A stretch of DNA of 64,000 nucleotides. It comes from Plazaster borealis. Lineage: Eukaryota; Echinodermata; Asteroidea; Forcipulatida; Labidiasteridae. Under the pieces are notes generated by a model. It did no database searches. It worked only from the letters and a program-made list of their open reading frames with translations, and was not told where the DNA came from. The DNA lies in assembly GCA_021014325.1 (NCBI GenBank), contig JAJGQC010000556.1, positions 248,001 to 312,000 on the forward strand, given 5' to 3'. Of the stretch, positions 26,640 to 39,015 are shown piece after piece. The translations under genes were made by a program, and so were the position numbers. Each line of letters starts with the position of its first letter. The first letter of the stretch is position 1.

Positions 26640-29600
26640 GTTGAGATGACAATGTATTTAAATTCCTATAATTTTTCAGTTGAAATTCTCAAAACATTTT
26701 TAAAATATTATGTTGAAACTGTTTCTTTCAGAGACTTCAGTTTTATAACTTTCTCAAAGTAAACTTAGAATTCCAGATTTGTTGAGAAGATCTAAAACAA
26801 TAAAGAGTAATTTAATAGATGTAATCATTTGCATCTGGGATAAAGAATAATAATTATCTATCTAAATTTTAGGAGGCAACCTTGAAACTAATTTAAAAAC
26901 GCCTTATAAATAAAAAGCTGCGGTTAGTTAGCAAGTTTCTGTTGGATTGGATCCTAAATAAAGATTTGTGTTTTTCTATACTGCAGCATCAGGAACACAT
27001 CTTACCATAACTTATTACACACAGTGGATATTATTTAAAAACAAATGAATAATGGTCATAAATAATGGTTATTTATACATATCATATGATAGTGAAGTGG
27101 GCCTATTGAGAAACTGATGTACTTCCGAACAAGTTCATAGCCTAAACGTATTTTAATTTCGCTAGAATGTTACTGTCAATAAAAGTAATTATTTCAAATA
27201 CATTCTTCTTATTTCTTTATAGGATATCATGTTGTAAGAGTTATGGACCAATGCATGCACGTACATCTTTAACAGGGGTAGGGCACAAGTTGATATAATT
27301 AACACCAATAGCCAATTTTGACCGTGGTAAAAAACAAAGAGAAGTGTTTGGTGAAGGTGACCATCACATATTGCACACACATCTACAATTTTCGCCTTTC
27401 TTTCCCCCATTTTTTTCGGGACCCTCTTGGGGGCTCGAGCCCCTTGGGTGCGCCGTTGGGTTAGGGCACAGATAGAGTCAAAATGTGTTGTTCCTGTCAT
27501 GGTGCCTTGAATTCAGGGTCAATTTCATAACCAGGTGGTGGGTATGGATCGTACAATCTAAGTGAACAAAACGTAACAGAGTTGAATATACTTTGTCCTA
27601 AGGATCAACCCAGTGTAATTTGCTTTAGGGAACTTTGAATTTTTGAAAACAATTGTATTAATATTATTTTTAAAAAATTGGGGCGGAGTAAATACAATTT
27701 GTTTACAAACAGACTTTAGGCTAATCCTCATACAAAAACTAGCTCTGGGCCCAGTCATTGTGTAACCAGCTGACCTAGAAATGTCGGTCATTGATCACGT
27801 ACTGGTACTAGAAAGTATTTTAAGTTATTCCTTAATGCCACACCCGTAAATTAAATACTGAGTTGGAATGTGTTAGATAATAAATCCACTGGGAGAATAT
27901 TCATTTAATTGGTAAGGTAAATTCCTGAGCACGGTGACCCAATAGGCACAAACATTTGAATATGACTGGACGTCATAGCTGAAATACCTGCGGTCAATTA
28001 GCAATACATGTAGGCCTACTCCCTTTTCTGGAATTTGGGTTCATTCCTGCATTTGCAGTCAAGACGAGAGGTTGACTGTAGGGAAAAGTTATGGTTCCTT
28101 TTCCTTAATTTGTTAAGTTCAGCCAAATTAGTTTGTATACGTTGCAATTTCTGGGGACAAACTATTAATTCAACCGGCTGTTAAACAGTATGGCGTTCAA
28201 GTGATGAATTGGTGATGTAGAAAATCATTATTGTAACAAACCTTCTGAAACACTGCAGTGTAAATTCAATGTTTAATATTCAATTGCCGTAAATTTTGTT
28301 AATATTTGAATTGTTAAAAACGGTTACTCCCGTAAAGGATTCACTGCCTCAAATTCCCGGCAGGATATTTTTAGTAAAAATGCTAGAAAAATGTGGCAGT
28401 AATTGTTTCATAATGTTGAAGATGGCATCTAGTTAACACTGAACATTATTCTATTGTGCATTCGTAAATTCAACTTTATGACCCGTTTATAGGAATTGTA
28501 TCCAATGCCAGTCAAGCTTTTCGAGTTACAAGTGTGTAAATTCTAGAGCATTAGAAGAATCAGATAATTAATTACTAATTTTCTTATTCCACATTTGGCA
28601 CTTATTTCGCAATATCAGAATGTATGACATTATTTTGTCTTCATACCGACCACTGCAGTGTGACGTGAAGTTCTATCTATAACCCACCAACGTTTTGATA
28701 CTGTTGTTTTACTGAAGGTACGGAATGTTGAATATTATCTTCAAGCAGGCCTGAATACTCGATTCTGATTGGTCGATCCATAGCAACAAGGAGTGTGATA
28801 TTATACAAATAATGAATGTTTATGAGTGCATGGTGCGAATATTTTCATGAGTTGAAAGATGGAATGTTCTTTTCAACGAGGCGGAGCATAACATCCAAGT
28901 AGATCTTTGTCATTTTGATTGGAGGATACAACTTTCAAAACAAACAAAGCGTACAATATTTAATTGTGACATTAGACCATTGATCTCTATTATATTGAGA
29001 TCAATGCATTAGACCCATTTCTTTTGGTTCGGCTTGTTTGGATTCAACAGTGACTAAGTGCATTCTGTACTGCTATTTTGAGACACACGGGTGCCTTGCA
29101 GTAATGCTGCATTATCAAAGACACGCGCACGCAATGATGTGGTACGCTCCGTGCAAAAATGCACGGTGAATGACGTAGCGTGCAATGGTACGTTTATTTG
29201 CTATCACGTGATGGACAATCCTCCAATCAAATGGCAAGGATCTGTATAAAAACTTGTATTGCACGGCCCATATCACACCCTGCGTATTGTGTGTTCTAAC
29301 TGCGCATCAAGTTTGCTTGAAGATAAATACGTTATCACACGCGCGCTCGTGGAATACGGAAAAATATAGCGCGTGTGGTTCCATATCCAACTCGTCGCCA
29401 CTCTTATACCCCAGACAGATTCGCTATTCTGATTGGTCGAGAGCACGTCACGTGGGGGTGTTTAAAGGGACGATAATCACCGGCTAGAATTGTTTAAACA
29501 TGGCTGGCTTCGCGTGATGGGTGCGTACGCTCATTTACGCCAATTTACTTACGCGGAACACAGTACAAAGCTATTAGTATACCCGCGCGTAATCTTTTTG

Positions 29601-30957
29601 TACACGCGCGTACACACAAACCAACGCACACAAAACAGAATTTTACAAAAGTTTATGAAAATGTACAAACTACGAAAATTTGCTCAAACAGATTGTCACA
29701 GATTGTTCATAATAGGCTTACTTTTTAACTAAAGGGCATTTATGAATGGGAATACGGCGCAAGATAGAGAACTGAACCCACACACAGTGCAAATACGTGA
29801 AATTAATGTGGAGGTCAGCGGACGCCATTCTGGGGTCGCCTGTTGGCAAACAAGTGTGACAGATGTCTTTTAGGTTATTCTTTAAATAAGTTGCTTTAAT
29901 TATTTTATATACAGTTGTGTTGTTTAAGACTTTGAATAATTTAATAACTTAAAGCAGACTGCCCCTTTAACCACGAGTGGATACAATCTTGGTAAGGAGT
30001 GGCCAGTGGCAGGCAGGCACTGCACTGCAGGGGTTGGATGCATCTCACTATTACCAGACCACTAATTGCCAGCTAACACTCACTTGGATGAGGTCATACA
30101 CTGTTCCTCCATCTCATCATATTCATCAAGAAATTAAGGTGATCTATATTTAAGCCAGGGGAGTTTTATTGCAAGGTGTGAGTACTTGTTTACCTGTTCT
30201 TTGATTCATACTTTGTTTAATTGGTTTTCATAATTATTGAGGTATTTAATAAGTTTAACCACCATCAGTTGTGTACTTGACATCACTGATTGTTAGCTCA
30301 ATGGAAGTCACAATATATGACTATTTCCACATTTCTTAAGAAGTTGTCTCTATTGGTTATTCTCAATACTTCATTCCTTGTATATTTCCAGGAAGTTTAA
30401 GTTACTTTTGATTGCTGGGTTTAGATTTGCTATCATTTAAAGTAAGGTTTTGCTTAATTACTTGACTAGAAGCCTTAAGATATAAGAAAGTGCTTATTCA
30501 TTTATTAACTGTTGGCTTTTAGAACTTCTTTTACCTCTATTATTTAATTCTCATTGATTGGTTAAGTTGAAACATTATTGGTAAGAAACACATTATTTTG
30601 AGTGCTATGGTCAAACCTTTCCTATGTACCTGTATTAGTTTATAGCTCCATGGTTTAAGCCATTGTTTCATACACCATGCTACAACTTATTAATGCCTCA
30701 CTGTGTGGAATGTCTAATTCCTACTGGTCAGTCAGAGGGCAGAGAGTAGAATTGCCTTGGGGTATATGCTGAGTAGTATTTGTGGTCAGGAAGTGAGCAT
30801 ATCGATAATCAGTGTTGCTGCACAGCATAGTTTATCGATATACAGTATCTTTTAGTGCACTGTGTTATATTCCGGGTTAGTACAGCAATCGCTATGTGAT
30901 CACCGCTACATTGCCATTACTATTCCCTTGGATCTTTGTTTATCTTTCTCCATCCAG
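26640..30957. other. No gene seen upstream of the WBP11 exons
   Basis: Mostly AT-rich. GC-richer patches with CTGATTGGTCGA (near 28767 and 29427) and CACGTCACGTG (near 29444) could be promoter-like or old MITE sequence. A GC-rich block at 27410-27470 with GGGGCTCGAGCCCC resembles a transposon tail. No WBP11 N-terminal exon was recognised here. Confidence 0.45.
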
Positions 30958-31055
30958 AGTTGAACCTTGAGACAGTGACAGAACTGAACGAGAAGGTCAT
31001 CAAAGACAAGAGAAAGAAACTTAAGGAGACCTTGGACAGGGTCCTTAAACTTTAT
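30958..31055 (+). CDS. WBP11: WBP11 internal exon (orphan)
   Basis: A well-bordered exon: pyrimidine-rich acceptor (ctttctccatccag) and donor GTGAGT at 31056, ending on a codon boundary. It translates to LNLETVTELNEKVIKDKRKK followed by LKETLDRVLKLY. This corresponds to the conserved LNEKVLKDKRKKLRET..RILRLY segment of the Wbp11 domain. WBP11 (SNP70/Npw38BP) is a nuclear spliceosome-associated protein that binds the WW domain of PQBP1. The expected N-terminal exons are not visible upstream and the long Pro-rich C-terminal part is not visible downstream. It is either part of a rearranged gene or a duplicated fragment that kept its splice sites. Its intron to the next exon is about 8 kb and contains a Bel/Pao element. 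Confidence 0.75.
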
Positions 31056-31876
31056 GTGAGTATCCGGTGGTTACCGGCCACAGCACAATGTTTTCATACG
31101 GGCCAGATCATGGAGGAAGAATCTTCCTCCATGGCCAGATTCATTTCTCCAAAAGGCACCTACATTGTGTGATAATGAGGGAACCTTATAATCACTGGAG
31201 CGCAAATCCAATGGTTGCACGGGGCCCTGACAATTTTGTGATGACTCTGTGCAGCCACGCGTGGGAATGCGTTCGTAATTTATCCATGGTCCCTTGGTGA
31301 AGAGAACCTCTATGAGGGAAATTTATATTTCTACTGGAACATTTCAAGGGGCATGGACGCAACAGCCTCCATTACCTCGGTAAAATTCTATTCAATTAAA
31401 AAAACTTTGTTTAGGCCTGGTTATATATGAATTCCTTTAGATAACATCATCGTTTGGAAATCACAGTGTGGTTTAGTTTGCAAAATTTTGAAAACTTGGA
31501 CCACAAGATTTTAAAATTATCTGCTGCATGTACAATTGTACACTCCCTCCTCTGTTTTCTTGACCAATTTTCTGGAGAAGTGTGCATATATTTAAAAGTG
31601 TATATTATTATTCCTATTTGGACCACAAGTGTGTACAAAGTGCATCTACACTTTGAGGCAGAGCACAGGTGTCGTACTGCAGAAACACTTGTAACACTGT
31701 TTTTTTACACTGCATCTGCACTTTGAACACAGGTGTTAATTGTGTATTCAGTTCAATTCAATTCAATTTAAACTCACATTTATTTCCATACGTCATGATC
31801 GTTTCTAAACAATACATAACGGGGAGCTGAGATGGTTACGTCATGCCATTTCTCTTACTGAATTCAAAACACTGTT

Positions 31877-32560
31877 TGAAAGGCCAGAGGATTTAAGAAT
31901 GGAGTCGCACCCGGTTTTAATGTATGAAGATTTTAATAATAAATTAGCATTCAATTCTGCAAAAAAACAAACAAAACCCAAGTACATGAATGAATGTACA
32001 TTCCATATCTCAGAGTACTGCTAAACAGTCTTAACACTCATGTATACTACATTTACTAGATTTACCCTGAAACTACAATGACAATAATCACCTTTAAATC
32101 AATAAGATCATGCACAACTGATTTACAGTAAACAAATCCTGGCCTCGATGATACTTGCTCTAGAATATTCATAAATTCTTACATAAAGCAGCAATTGTAA
32201 CTTAGAACCTTATAAAACGGATTTACAACATCCAACATTTAACCTTTGAACTTTGACGTGCATCAAGTGCATGAATCAAATACACTAGAACAACTTCTCA
32301 TGTGAGCAGAAAAAACGTTGGAATTATCTTTAATACTACGAAACTACTGTAAGTCTCATCCAAAAATACACTTCTATAACACTCACCCTAAACGCCGATC
32401 AGTAACTCTAAGCAGTGTACACAATTTAGTTGTTTAGATAACCTTTCTAACCAGTTAAATGCTATCGAAAAGTACAGTTTCTGAAGCGTTTATCGGAAAG
32501 CGGTCGCTAAGTATAGCGCCCTCAAGCGACAGTTCATAATAAACAAAACTCGACGAAACA
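31877..32560 (-). repeat. Bel/Pao 3' LTR (short form)
   Basis: 684 bp, nearly identical to the right LTR except that it lacks the 236-bp segment present at 37993-38228 and a 4-bp insertion near 38605. Confidence 0.92.
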
Positions 32561-32620
32561 TCCTCCCCACCTATGCGAGGAAGTCGCATAACAAACAGGT
32601 TGAAGTCACAGACCAGTTTA

Positions 32621-35614
32621 TCAGTTCTCATATCCTTCAACCGGGTAAATAACCGCAATCTTTGTTATTGGTCTACGGTAATCTCCATGAGCTGTGGCTA
32701 CCTTGACATTGCGCACATGTCCGTCTTGTCCTGGGTAGACCTCAGTTACTCTTCCAATGTTCCATTTTCCTCGAATAAGATTCGGCTCGGCAAGAATAAC
32801 AACGTCATCAACACACACATTTCGTCTGTGGACACACCACTTCTTCCTTGGAACAAGAGCTGGATGAACATCCCTTATCCAGGTTTTCCAGAAGGACGTC
32901 ACAATTTGTTGAACAAACTCAACTCTCTCTCTTGGATTCCTGCTAGTGCGGAATGGCCCCTGGGGTACCCTGTTTGATGCTCGACCAAGCAGAATATTAT
33001 TCGGACAGATGTAGCTGCCATCATCAGGATCAGTTGGATGCCTGCCAATAGGCCTTTCATTGACAAGATTCGCCACTTCTTGCAGACTCGTCTGAAGCTC
33101 AAATGGGGTCAACCGTTGTTCTCTAATAGCCTTCTTAAGAGCTCGCTTACAGCTCTTCACTAAGGCTTCGGCACATCCATTCTGATGTGGAGCAAGAGGT
33201 GTCGTGAATTTCCAGCATATTTGTCTCTCAGCACAAAAGTCCTTCAACCTGGTTACATTCCACCCTTTCACCATCTCTCTCAACTGTCTTTCTGCCCCTA
33301 CAAACTGGGTTCCATTGTCACTCTGAATCAGTTTCAGGTGACCTCGTACAGCAAGAAATCTTCTAAGGACTTGAAGAAATTCCATCGTTGAACAATCAAC
33401 AGCAACTTCAAGATGCACGGCTCGCGTATTTAGACAGGTAAAAATTACCCCGTAGTGCTTTGCTGCTTTGTTTCGGCCTACTTTCACAACAAACGGTCCA
33501 AAGTAGTCGCAAGATGTGTAGTAGAATGGCGGTGTAAACGGTGCCATCCTCTCACAAGGCAGACTGGCCATGTACTGTGTTTCTGTTTTGTGCTCAAAAA
33601 CCCGGCACATGACACACCTGAATTTCACACTCTTTGCCAAGCTTGTTCCGTTGGTTACCCAGTACTTGCTTCTGACCTTGGTTGCTGTCGTCGCCACTCC
33701 GTAGTGCCCTCGCTCATGGACATTCTTCGTGATCAGGTATGATATGTGGTGGCTTCTGGGGAGTAGCACCGGGTGTTGTCTGTCATAAGAAAGTTTTCCA
33801 AGATGACCCCTTCCTCCAACAAAGGTCATTCCGTCTTTCACAAATGGACTAAGTGACTTAAACTCTCCTTTCTCAAGTCGCCCATGAAGTGATTTCTGGG
33901 CCTCAACCAGCCAGTGGTTTTCAGCAGAGGTCAATTCTTCAACTGTAAACGGACCGTCATGGTCTCTCTGCTTCGATTTCAGATGCGAGATGAAACGGAA
34001 GACGTATGCAGTCACACGGATCAACTTTCTCCAGCTGGAGAACTTGTTGTAGTCTATTGCATCTTCCGCTTCCTTCACCGATAGCACAGTTTTCTCCTTC
34101 TTTTCTCTGTTTATTTCCTTTTCTTCAGCCTTTGGGAGTGATTTTGGCCAATTCTCTTCCGGTTCTCTTAAGAATCCTGGCCCGTCCTTCCAGGTGCCTT
34201 GTAATTGTTCGACTTTGACCCCTCTTGAAATCTTATCCGCAACATTATGCTCTCCTGGGACATGCCTCCAGTCGGAAGGATCGGTTTGGCTCTGAACTTC
34301 AGCCACTCTGTTTGCAACAAAGGACTTGTACTGTCGTGATTGTCCACGTATCCATGATAGGACAATTACACTGTCTGACAGGAATATGGCCCTTTCAAAC
34401 TCAATTGATGTTTCCCTGACTACTGATGCATAGAGTCTAGTAGCCAACAGTGCTGCCTGTAGCTCCAATCTCGGAATCGTCAGGGCCTTCAGTGGAGCTA
34501 CCCTTGATTTTGCAGCCACAAATTCCACATCAAACGAACCGTTCTCATTCTTTGATCTGGTGTAGGCAACTGTGCCAAACGCATCTTCGGATGCATCGCA
34601 AAACACTATTAACTCCACAGGAAAGTCTGGCTTTGGCATCATGCATCGATCAAATGAAACTCCATTCAAGCTTTGCAGTTCTGTGAAGAAGTTCCTCCAT
34701 TTAGCCTTTGGTTCTGGAGGCAAGTTGTCATCCCAATCAACACCCATTTGCCACAGCTTCTGTATCAGGATCTTTCCTCGGATCAGGAAGGCACCAGTAA
34801 ACCCAGTGGGATCAAATACCTTGGCCAGTTCACTCAGAATCATTCGCTTGGTCATGACGTCTCTTTCTTTCAGGGCAACTGCTTTAACTTGATATTTCAG
34901 TCTGTCTGTCTCTGGGTTCCTTACAACGCCCAAAACTTTCTGCTCTTCTGTAGATGTGTGTCCGACGATTGGTCTCTCTTCAGGCTTCTCAACTGCCAAA
35001 TCTGTATTCGACACCCACTCTTTTACTTTGAAACCACCTGCATTTAGGACTGCATCAATTTGGCTAGTTAGACGTGTAGCTTTCTCAACGGATCTTGTAG
35101 AGGTACATATGTTGTCCATGTATGTGTCATGGTCCAAAACTCTAGATGCCTCATGGTAGTCTCTGGCTCCTTCGGCAGCTGTTCTCTTCAATGCAGTCAA
35201 TGCCATAGCTGGTGCTGGCATGTCGCCAAAGGTTACCACCTCCTTGACATAGACATCAGGTTCTCGGTCTTCATAGCTTCTCCAAAGGAACCTATGTACG
35301 TGTTTATCACGCTCAGGAATTCCGATTTGGTGATACATTTTGGCTATGTCCCCTGACACAGCAATCGGAAACTGTCTGAAACGGAATAAGACCCCAAAGA
35401 GATCATTGAGGAGATCAGGTCCTTTTTCCCAGTAATCATTGAGTCGATGGCCATTGAAGCTAGCAGAGGCATTGAAGACGATGCGAACAGGTGTGCTCTT
35501 TTTCTCAGGACGAATTACTGGGTGGTGGGAGATGTAATGGACCGGACCGTCATACTTCTTCATTTCTTCGGTGGTTAGCTTTCTCGAAAATCTCTTTTTC
35601 TCCATTTCTTTCAT
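32621..35614 (-). CDS. Bel/Pao Pol: reverse transcriptase, RNase H, integrase
   Basis: 997 codons, uninterrupted. RT: VRIVFNASAS near residue 43, then DTYMDNICTS near 160, the Bel form of the YxDD active site with Asn in the last position. DUF1759/Peptidase_A17-type connecting region. RNase H: FCDASEDAFG (near 342) and LSDSVIVLSW. Integrase: HERGHYG...CVMC zinc-binding HHCC (near 640-680), then CDYFGPF, IQSDNGTQF and the NGCAEALVK glutamate. C-terminal DUF5641 module (WIRDVHPALVPRKKW..). It begins within a 4-nt overlap with the upstream frame. Expected cytoplasmic capsid activity, copying RNA to DNA and integrating it. Confidence 0.95.
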   Translation of the reverse strand: MKEMEKKRFSRKLTTEEMKKYDGPVHYISHHPVIRPEKKSTPVRIVFNASASFNGHRLNDYWEKGPDLLNDLFGVLFRFRQFPIAVSGDIAKMYHQIGIPERDKHVHRFLWRSYEDREPDVYVKEVVTFGDMPAPAMALTALKRTAAEGARDYHEASRVLDHDTYMDNICTSTRSVEKATRLTSQIDAVLNAGGFKVKEWVSNTDLAVEKPEERPIVGHTSTEEQKVLGVVRNPETDRLKYQVKAVALKERDVMTKRMILSELAKVFDPTGFTGAFLIRGKILIQKLWQMGVDWDDNLPPEPKAKWRNFFTELQSLNGVSFDRCMMPKPDFPVELIVFCDASEDAFGTVAYTRSKNENGSFDVEFVAAKSRVAPLKALTIPRLELQAALLATRLYASVVRETSIEFERAIFLSDSVIVLSWIRGQSRQYKSFVANRVAEVQSQTDPSDWRHVPGEHNVADKISRGVKVEQLQGTWKDGPGFLREPEENWPKSLPKAEEKEINREKKEKTVLSVKEAEDAIDYNKFSSWRKLIRVTAYVFRFISHLKSKQRDHDGPFTVEELTSAENHWLVEAQKSLHGRLEKGEFKSLSPFVKDGMTFVGGRGHLGKLSYDRQHPVLLPRSHHISYLITKNVHERGHYGVATTATKVRSKYWVTNGTSLAKSVKFRCVMCRVFEHKTETQYMASLPCERMAPFTPPFYYTSCDYFGPFVVKVGRNKAAKHYGVIFTCLNTRAVHLEVAVDCSTMEFLQVLRRFLAVRGHLKLIQSDNGTQFVGAERQLREMVKGWNVTRLKDFCAERQICWKFTTPLAPHQNGCAEALVKSCKRALKKAIREQRLTPFELQTSLQEVANLVNERPIGRHPTDPDDGSYICPNNILLGRASNRVPQGPFRTSRNPRERVEFVQQIVTSFWKTWIRDVHPALVPRKKWCVHRRNVCVDDVVILAEPNLIRGKWNIGRVTEVYPGQDGHVRNVKVATAHGDYRRPITKIAVIYPVEGYEN

Positions 35615-36534
35615 ATCTGATCATCATACAGTTGAGCGTTGTTCCCTTCTCTCTGTAGCTTCTTCTCTATGGACAATAGCTTCGCCATTGCCTGCCTCTT
35701 GTTGTCAGGGAGCTCATTTGGGTCCCTTTTCCATTGGTAGGGAACTAGCCATCGGTTGTCCACTTTCTCACAGGACTCCCAAATCTTGTCAAACTGGCGT
35801 TGGTCATTCGGGGTCAACAGCTTGTCAGTTGATTGCTTACAGTTACAGTTCTTGAGCCTCACCCCCATAGCCTCAGTAGACCAAAACTCACTAAGGTCAG
35901 TCTTGTCGGTGACCTTTATGTGTAGCTCAGTGGACGTTCTTGCTGTCGCCTCACTAGATGATCCGAGAATTACCCAGCCAATTGGAGAATCTCTCAAGAT
36001 ATAGTCATCTACTTTCTCTGTCTTACCGCCATGCATAGCAGGATGATCAACACCTAGAAGTATATCAACCTGTCCACAACCACGTCTAATTGTTGTTCTC
36101 AAATGGCTCTCGACCTTCTCTCTGTACTGCTCAGGTAGTGGAGGCACTGTAGTTATTTCGGGAACTTCTACTGCTGACACCTTATATATCTTTTCTCCAC
36201 GGTAGACTTTGATCTCATGCAGCCTGGTGACATGGGTTTCAGTCCTGCCACCCAAAGTGGTGATGTCGATGCTGATTGGTTTGCTTTTGCCTTGTAACCC
36301 AAGTCTTTGTACAGTTGCCCCTCGGACACTTGCACAACAGTCAAATACAATGTTTCCAGTTATTTTCTTGTGAAGGGCTCCAATTTCAGTCGTCAGCAGG
36401 GGTAGTGCAACATCAGTAAATTCTGACTTGGAGGTGCACGCCATCACGTGAGCAGTGGGTGCCGCTGAAAATTTGGCTTTCCCTTTGTGTAGGAGATGGT
36501 GATGCTGGGAATCACACTGTGGGCACTTCCTTTT
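35611..36534 (-). pseudogene. Bel/Pao protease region (DUF1758), active-site motif lost
   Basis: Open from just after an in-frame TGA at 36535-36537 to 35611. The segment around residues 30-55 of the 278-codon ATG-initiated part (VFDCCASVRGATVQRLGLQG) aligns with the retropepsin-like flap region. Bel proteases carry Asp-Ser/Thr-Gly there; here it is Asp-Cys-Cys. Catalysis is not expected. The downstream part (LLGVDHP..GWVILGSS) is the normal linker to RT. The frame ends 3 nt inside the pol start, and pol continues in a different frame. Confidence 0.8.
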
Positions 36535-37738
36535 TCAGTTACAGGTACTCATATTGTGCCCTTTGCCGGCCCGCTTCATGCAGGAAAAACATTCACGCTT
36601 ATCTTTCACCTTTCGCCACCTCTCTTCAGGAGTCAGTTTCAGTATGGCGGGACACTAATCAGGCCAGTGACTATCAGTTTCACACCCCCAGCACCTTTTC
36701 CACTTTACTGATGTGGTTGGTCGCCCTTCGGTCAGATACACTCGGGCTTGCTGAGGTGTTGTATTCATACTCCTGATGGAGGCAGATACCCGTCTTCTGG
36801 TTTTCGTCTCGTTCTCAAGGAATTTGAGAAGTCCCTCGAGATTAGCCTGTTCACTGCTTTGCTGTTCAATGCTGGCATATACTTTCCTGTCCTCTGGAGT
36901 CAGTTTCTTCTCGATCATGGCCAACATGTGATTATTATTCATGTCTGATTCCTTTCCTACTTGTTTCAGGACGTTGTAACTGCGCCTAACAAGTTGAGCA
37001 AACTCACAAAAGCGCCCATCTTCTCCATCGCTAAGCGCTTTAAACTTGGTCAGATCCTGGGCCACTGTGTCTGAAATGACCCTTGGATCACCATAGTACA
37101 TGTCCAAGTACTCCCAACATGCACTATAATCAGTTCCGATACCCTTCATCAACTCAGTGGCTTACCAGTTAAACTGTTTCGCAGAATAGAGACAGCGTCT
37201 CTCGGACTGTACATCGGATCTATCATGTGCTTGAAGTCATCTTTGAATGTGTGATAATCCCTGACATCGCCATTGAATGTTGGCATCTTGGGTCTCTCCA
37301 ACCTCGGTCTCATCTTGCATGAAGCAGTACTGGTTTTTGGTGTCTGCTGCTGCTCTCCTTCAGCCAACCCTGGTTTTGGCGGGGAAGGGGACTGCTCAGC
37401 TTGCAGTTCATCAGTGCCGATTTCTGGCTGAGTGTTGGAGTCGGTACTTTGGGATGCATCATGGTCAGTTGATACAGCAACACTTTTTTCAGGCGGATTT
37501 TCAGCCGACTTTGTTGGTTGAGATTTTTTTAACTGGTCAGTTTCAGCTTTATCTGCTGGAAGTCATCCATACAGATCTGAATGTAATCTTCCTCCTGCTC
37601 ATATTCATCGCTATCTTCTATTGTCTCACAATACTCATCGTGTCTGTTCTGCAATTCCATGAAGGCAACCTCAAATTTCCGGAATTCTTCTGTGAGCTCT
37701 TCTATGGAAGAATCTTGCTTTATGTGTTGTTCAAACAC
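36535..37738 (-). pseudogene. Bel/Pao Gag, broken by frameshifts and two stops
   Basis: Three pieces on one line of homology. 37529-37738 is an N-terminal acidic coiled coil (EELTEEFRKFEVAFMELQNR). 37149-37528 is a Ser/Pro/Gln linker, then PRLERPKMPTFNGDVRDYHT. 36655-37152 is the capsid-like DUF1759 part, ending in a zinc knuckle KRCWGCETDSHW. Frame changes near 37530 and 37150 separate the pieces. TAG at 36655-36657 lies inside the knuckle and TGA at 36535-36537 follows in the same frame. The frame then runs into the protease region. Confidence 0.85.
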
Positions 37739-37830
37739 TTTCCTTTGTCGAGTAAATCTCGTCTTGCTGGTTCGTCATTTCGCTTTCTTTTCATCCATTT
37801 TGGCCTCAACTTGAAGAGTAAATTGAATTA

Positions 37831-38755
37831 TGGAAGGCCAGAGGATTTAAGAATGGAGTCGCACCCGGTTTTAATGTATGAAGATTTTAATAATAAATCA
37901 GCATTCAATTCTGCAAAAAAACAAACAAAACCCAAGTACATGAATGAATGTACATTCCATATCTCAGAGTACTGCTAAACAGTCTTAACACGTGTAAACA
38001 GAAAGATTATTACAGTCCAAACAACTGAAGCAAGTGAAAGTAATTTTAGAAACATAAATGATTTTTTAAACGGAAACATTAACTTACTACTGTGACCGGA
38101 TACAACTAGCAGAAAAGTAACAGTACAGCAACAATAGTTCAGTCCAGTTAAACAGCATACAGTTCAGTAATCAAAAACGGTAATCCCCTAAACAAAAATA
38201 AGGAAAACATTCTAAATACAGGAACCTGTCATGTATACTACATTTACTAGATTTACCCTGAAACTACAATGACAATAATCACCTTTAAATCAATAAGATC
38301 ATGCACAACTGATTTACAGTAAACAAATCCTGGCCTCGATGACACTTGCTCTAGAATATTCATAAATTCTTACATAAAGCAGCAATTGTAACTTAGAACC
38401 TTATAAAACGGATTTACAACATCCAACATTTAACCTTTGAACTTTGACGTGCATCAAGTGCATGAATCAAATACACTAGAACAACTTCTCATGTGAGCAG
38501 AAAAAACGTTGGAATTATCTTTAATACTACGAAACTACTGTAAGTCTCATCCAAAAATACACTTCTATAACACTCACCCTAAACGCCGATCAGTAACTCT
38601 AAGCAGTATCAGTACACAATTTAGTTGTTTAGATAACCTTTTTAACCAGTTAAATGCTATCGAAAAGTACAGTTTCTGAAGCGTTTATCGGAAAGCGGTC
38701 GCTAAGTATAGCGCCCTCAAGCGACAGTTCATAATAAACAAAACTCGACGAAACA
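37831..38755 (-). repeat. Bel/Pao 5' LTR (long form)
   Basis: 925 bp. Includes 37993-38228, absent from the other LTR. The two share a common start (TGGAAGGCCAGAGG / TGAAAGGCCAGAGG) and end (CTCGACGAAACA). Confidence 0.92.
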
Positions 38756-39015
38756 TTGTTAAAGACTCACCTGTTTAAGACTTGTTTTTCTTAGGCTAAT
38801 TTATTTCATTCTCATTCCTTTTGTATTTTTGATTGTTGTGTCATTTGTTGTTAATTTTTGTGATACCTTTTTGCGTAAAAACACTACATAAGTGCTTGGA
38901 TTATAGTTAATGCTATTAACAAAATAAATGGCCCAGTGACCAGGGATAATAATGTGTTTGATCATTTCTGAAGTTGTGCAATATAAGAGCCGTTATTATT
39001 TTCTGCAATCGATAG

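Larger units (their letters stand above)
31877..38755 (-). mobile_element. Bel/Pao LTR retrotransposon, minus strand
   Basis: Long terminal repeats at 31877-32560 and 37831-38755, both starting TG and ending CA. Near-matching 5-bp flanks (CTGTT / TTGTT) fit a target-site duplication with one later change. A purine tract (GGTGGGGAGGA) precedes the 3' LTR on the minus strand. Internal order is Gag, DUF1758-type protease, then RT-RNase H-integrase, the Bel/Pao arrangement. It sits in the intron between the two WBP11 exons, antisense to them. Pol is a single 997-codon frame but gag-protease carries several breaks. The LTRs differ by a 236-bp indel. Confidence 0.93.

Noticed and set aside
28660..29500. 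Possible WBP11 promoter (CTGATTGGTCGA, CACGTCACGTG motifs)
   Set aside because: Motifs are suggestive, but no first exon was found downstream and part of the stretch resembles a dispersed repeat.
37277..37978. 233-codon plus-strand frame crossing the Bel/Pao gag and LTR
   Set aside because: Antisense shadow of gag running into the LTR; hydrophobic composition from reverse-complemented acidic codons.
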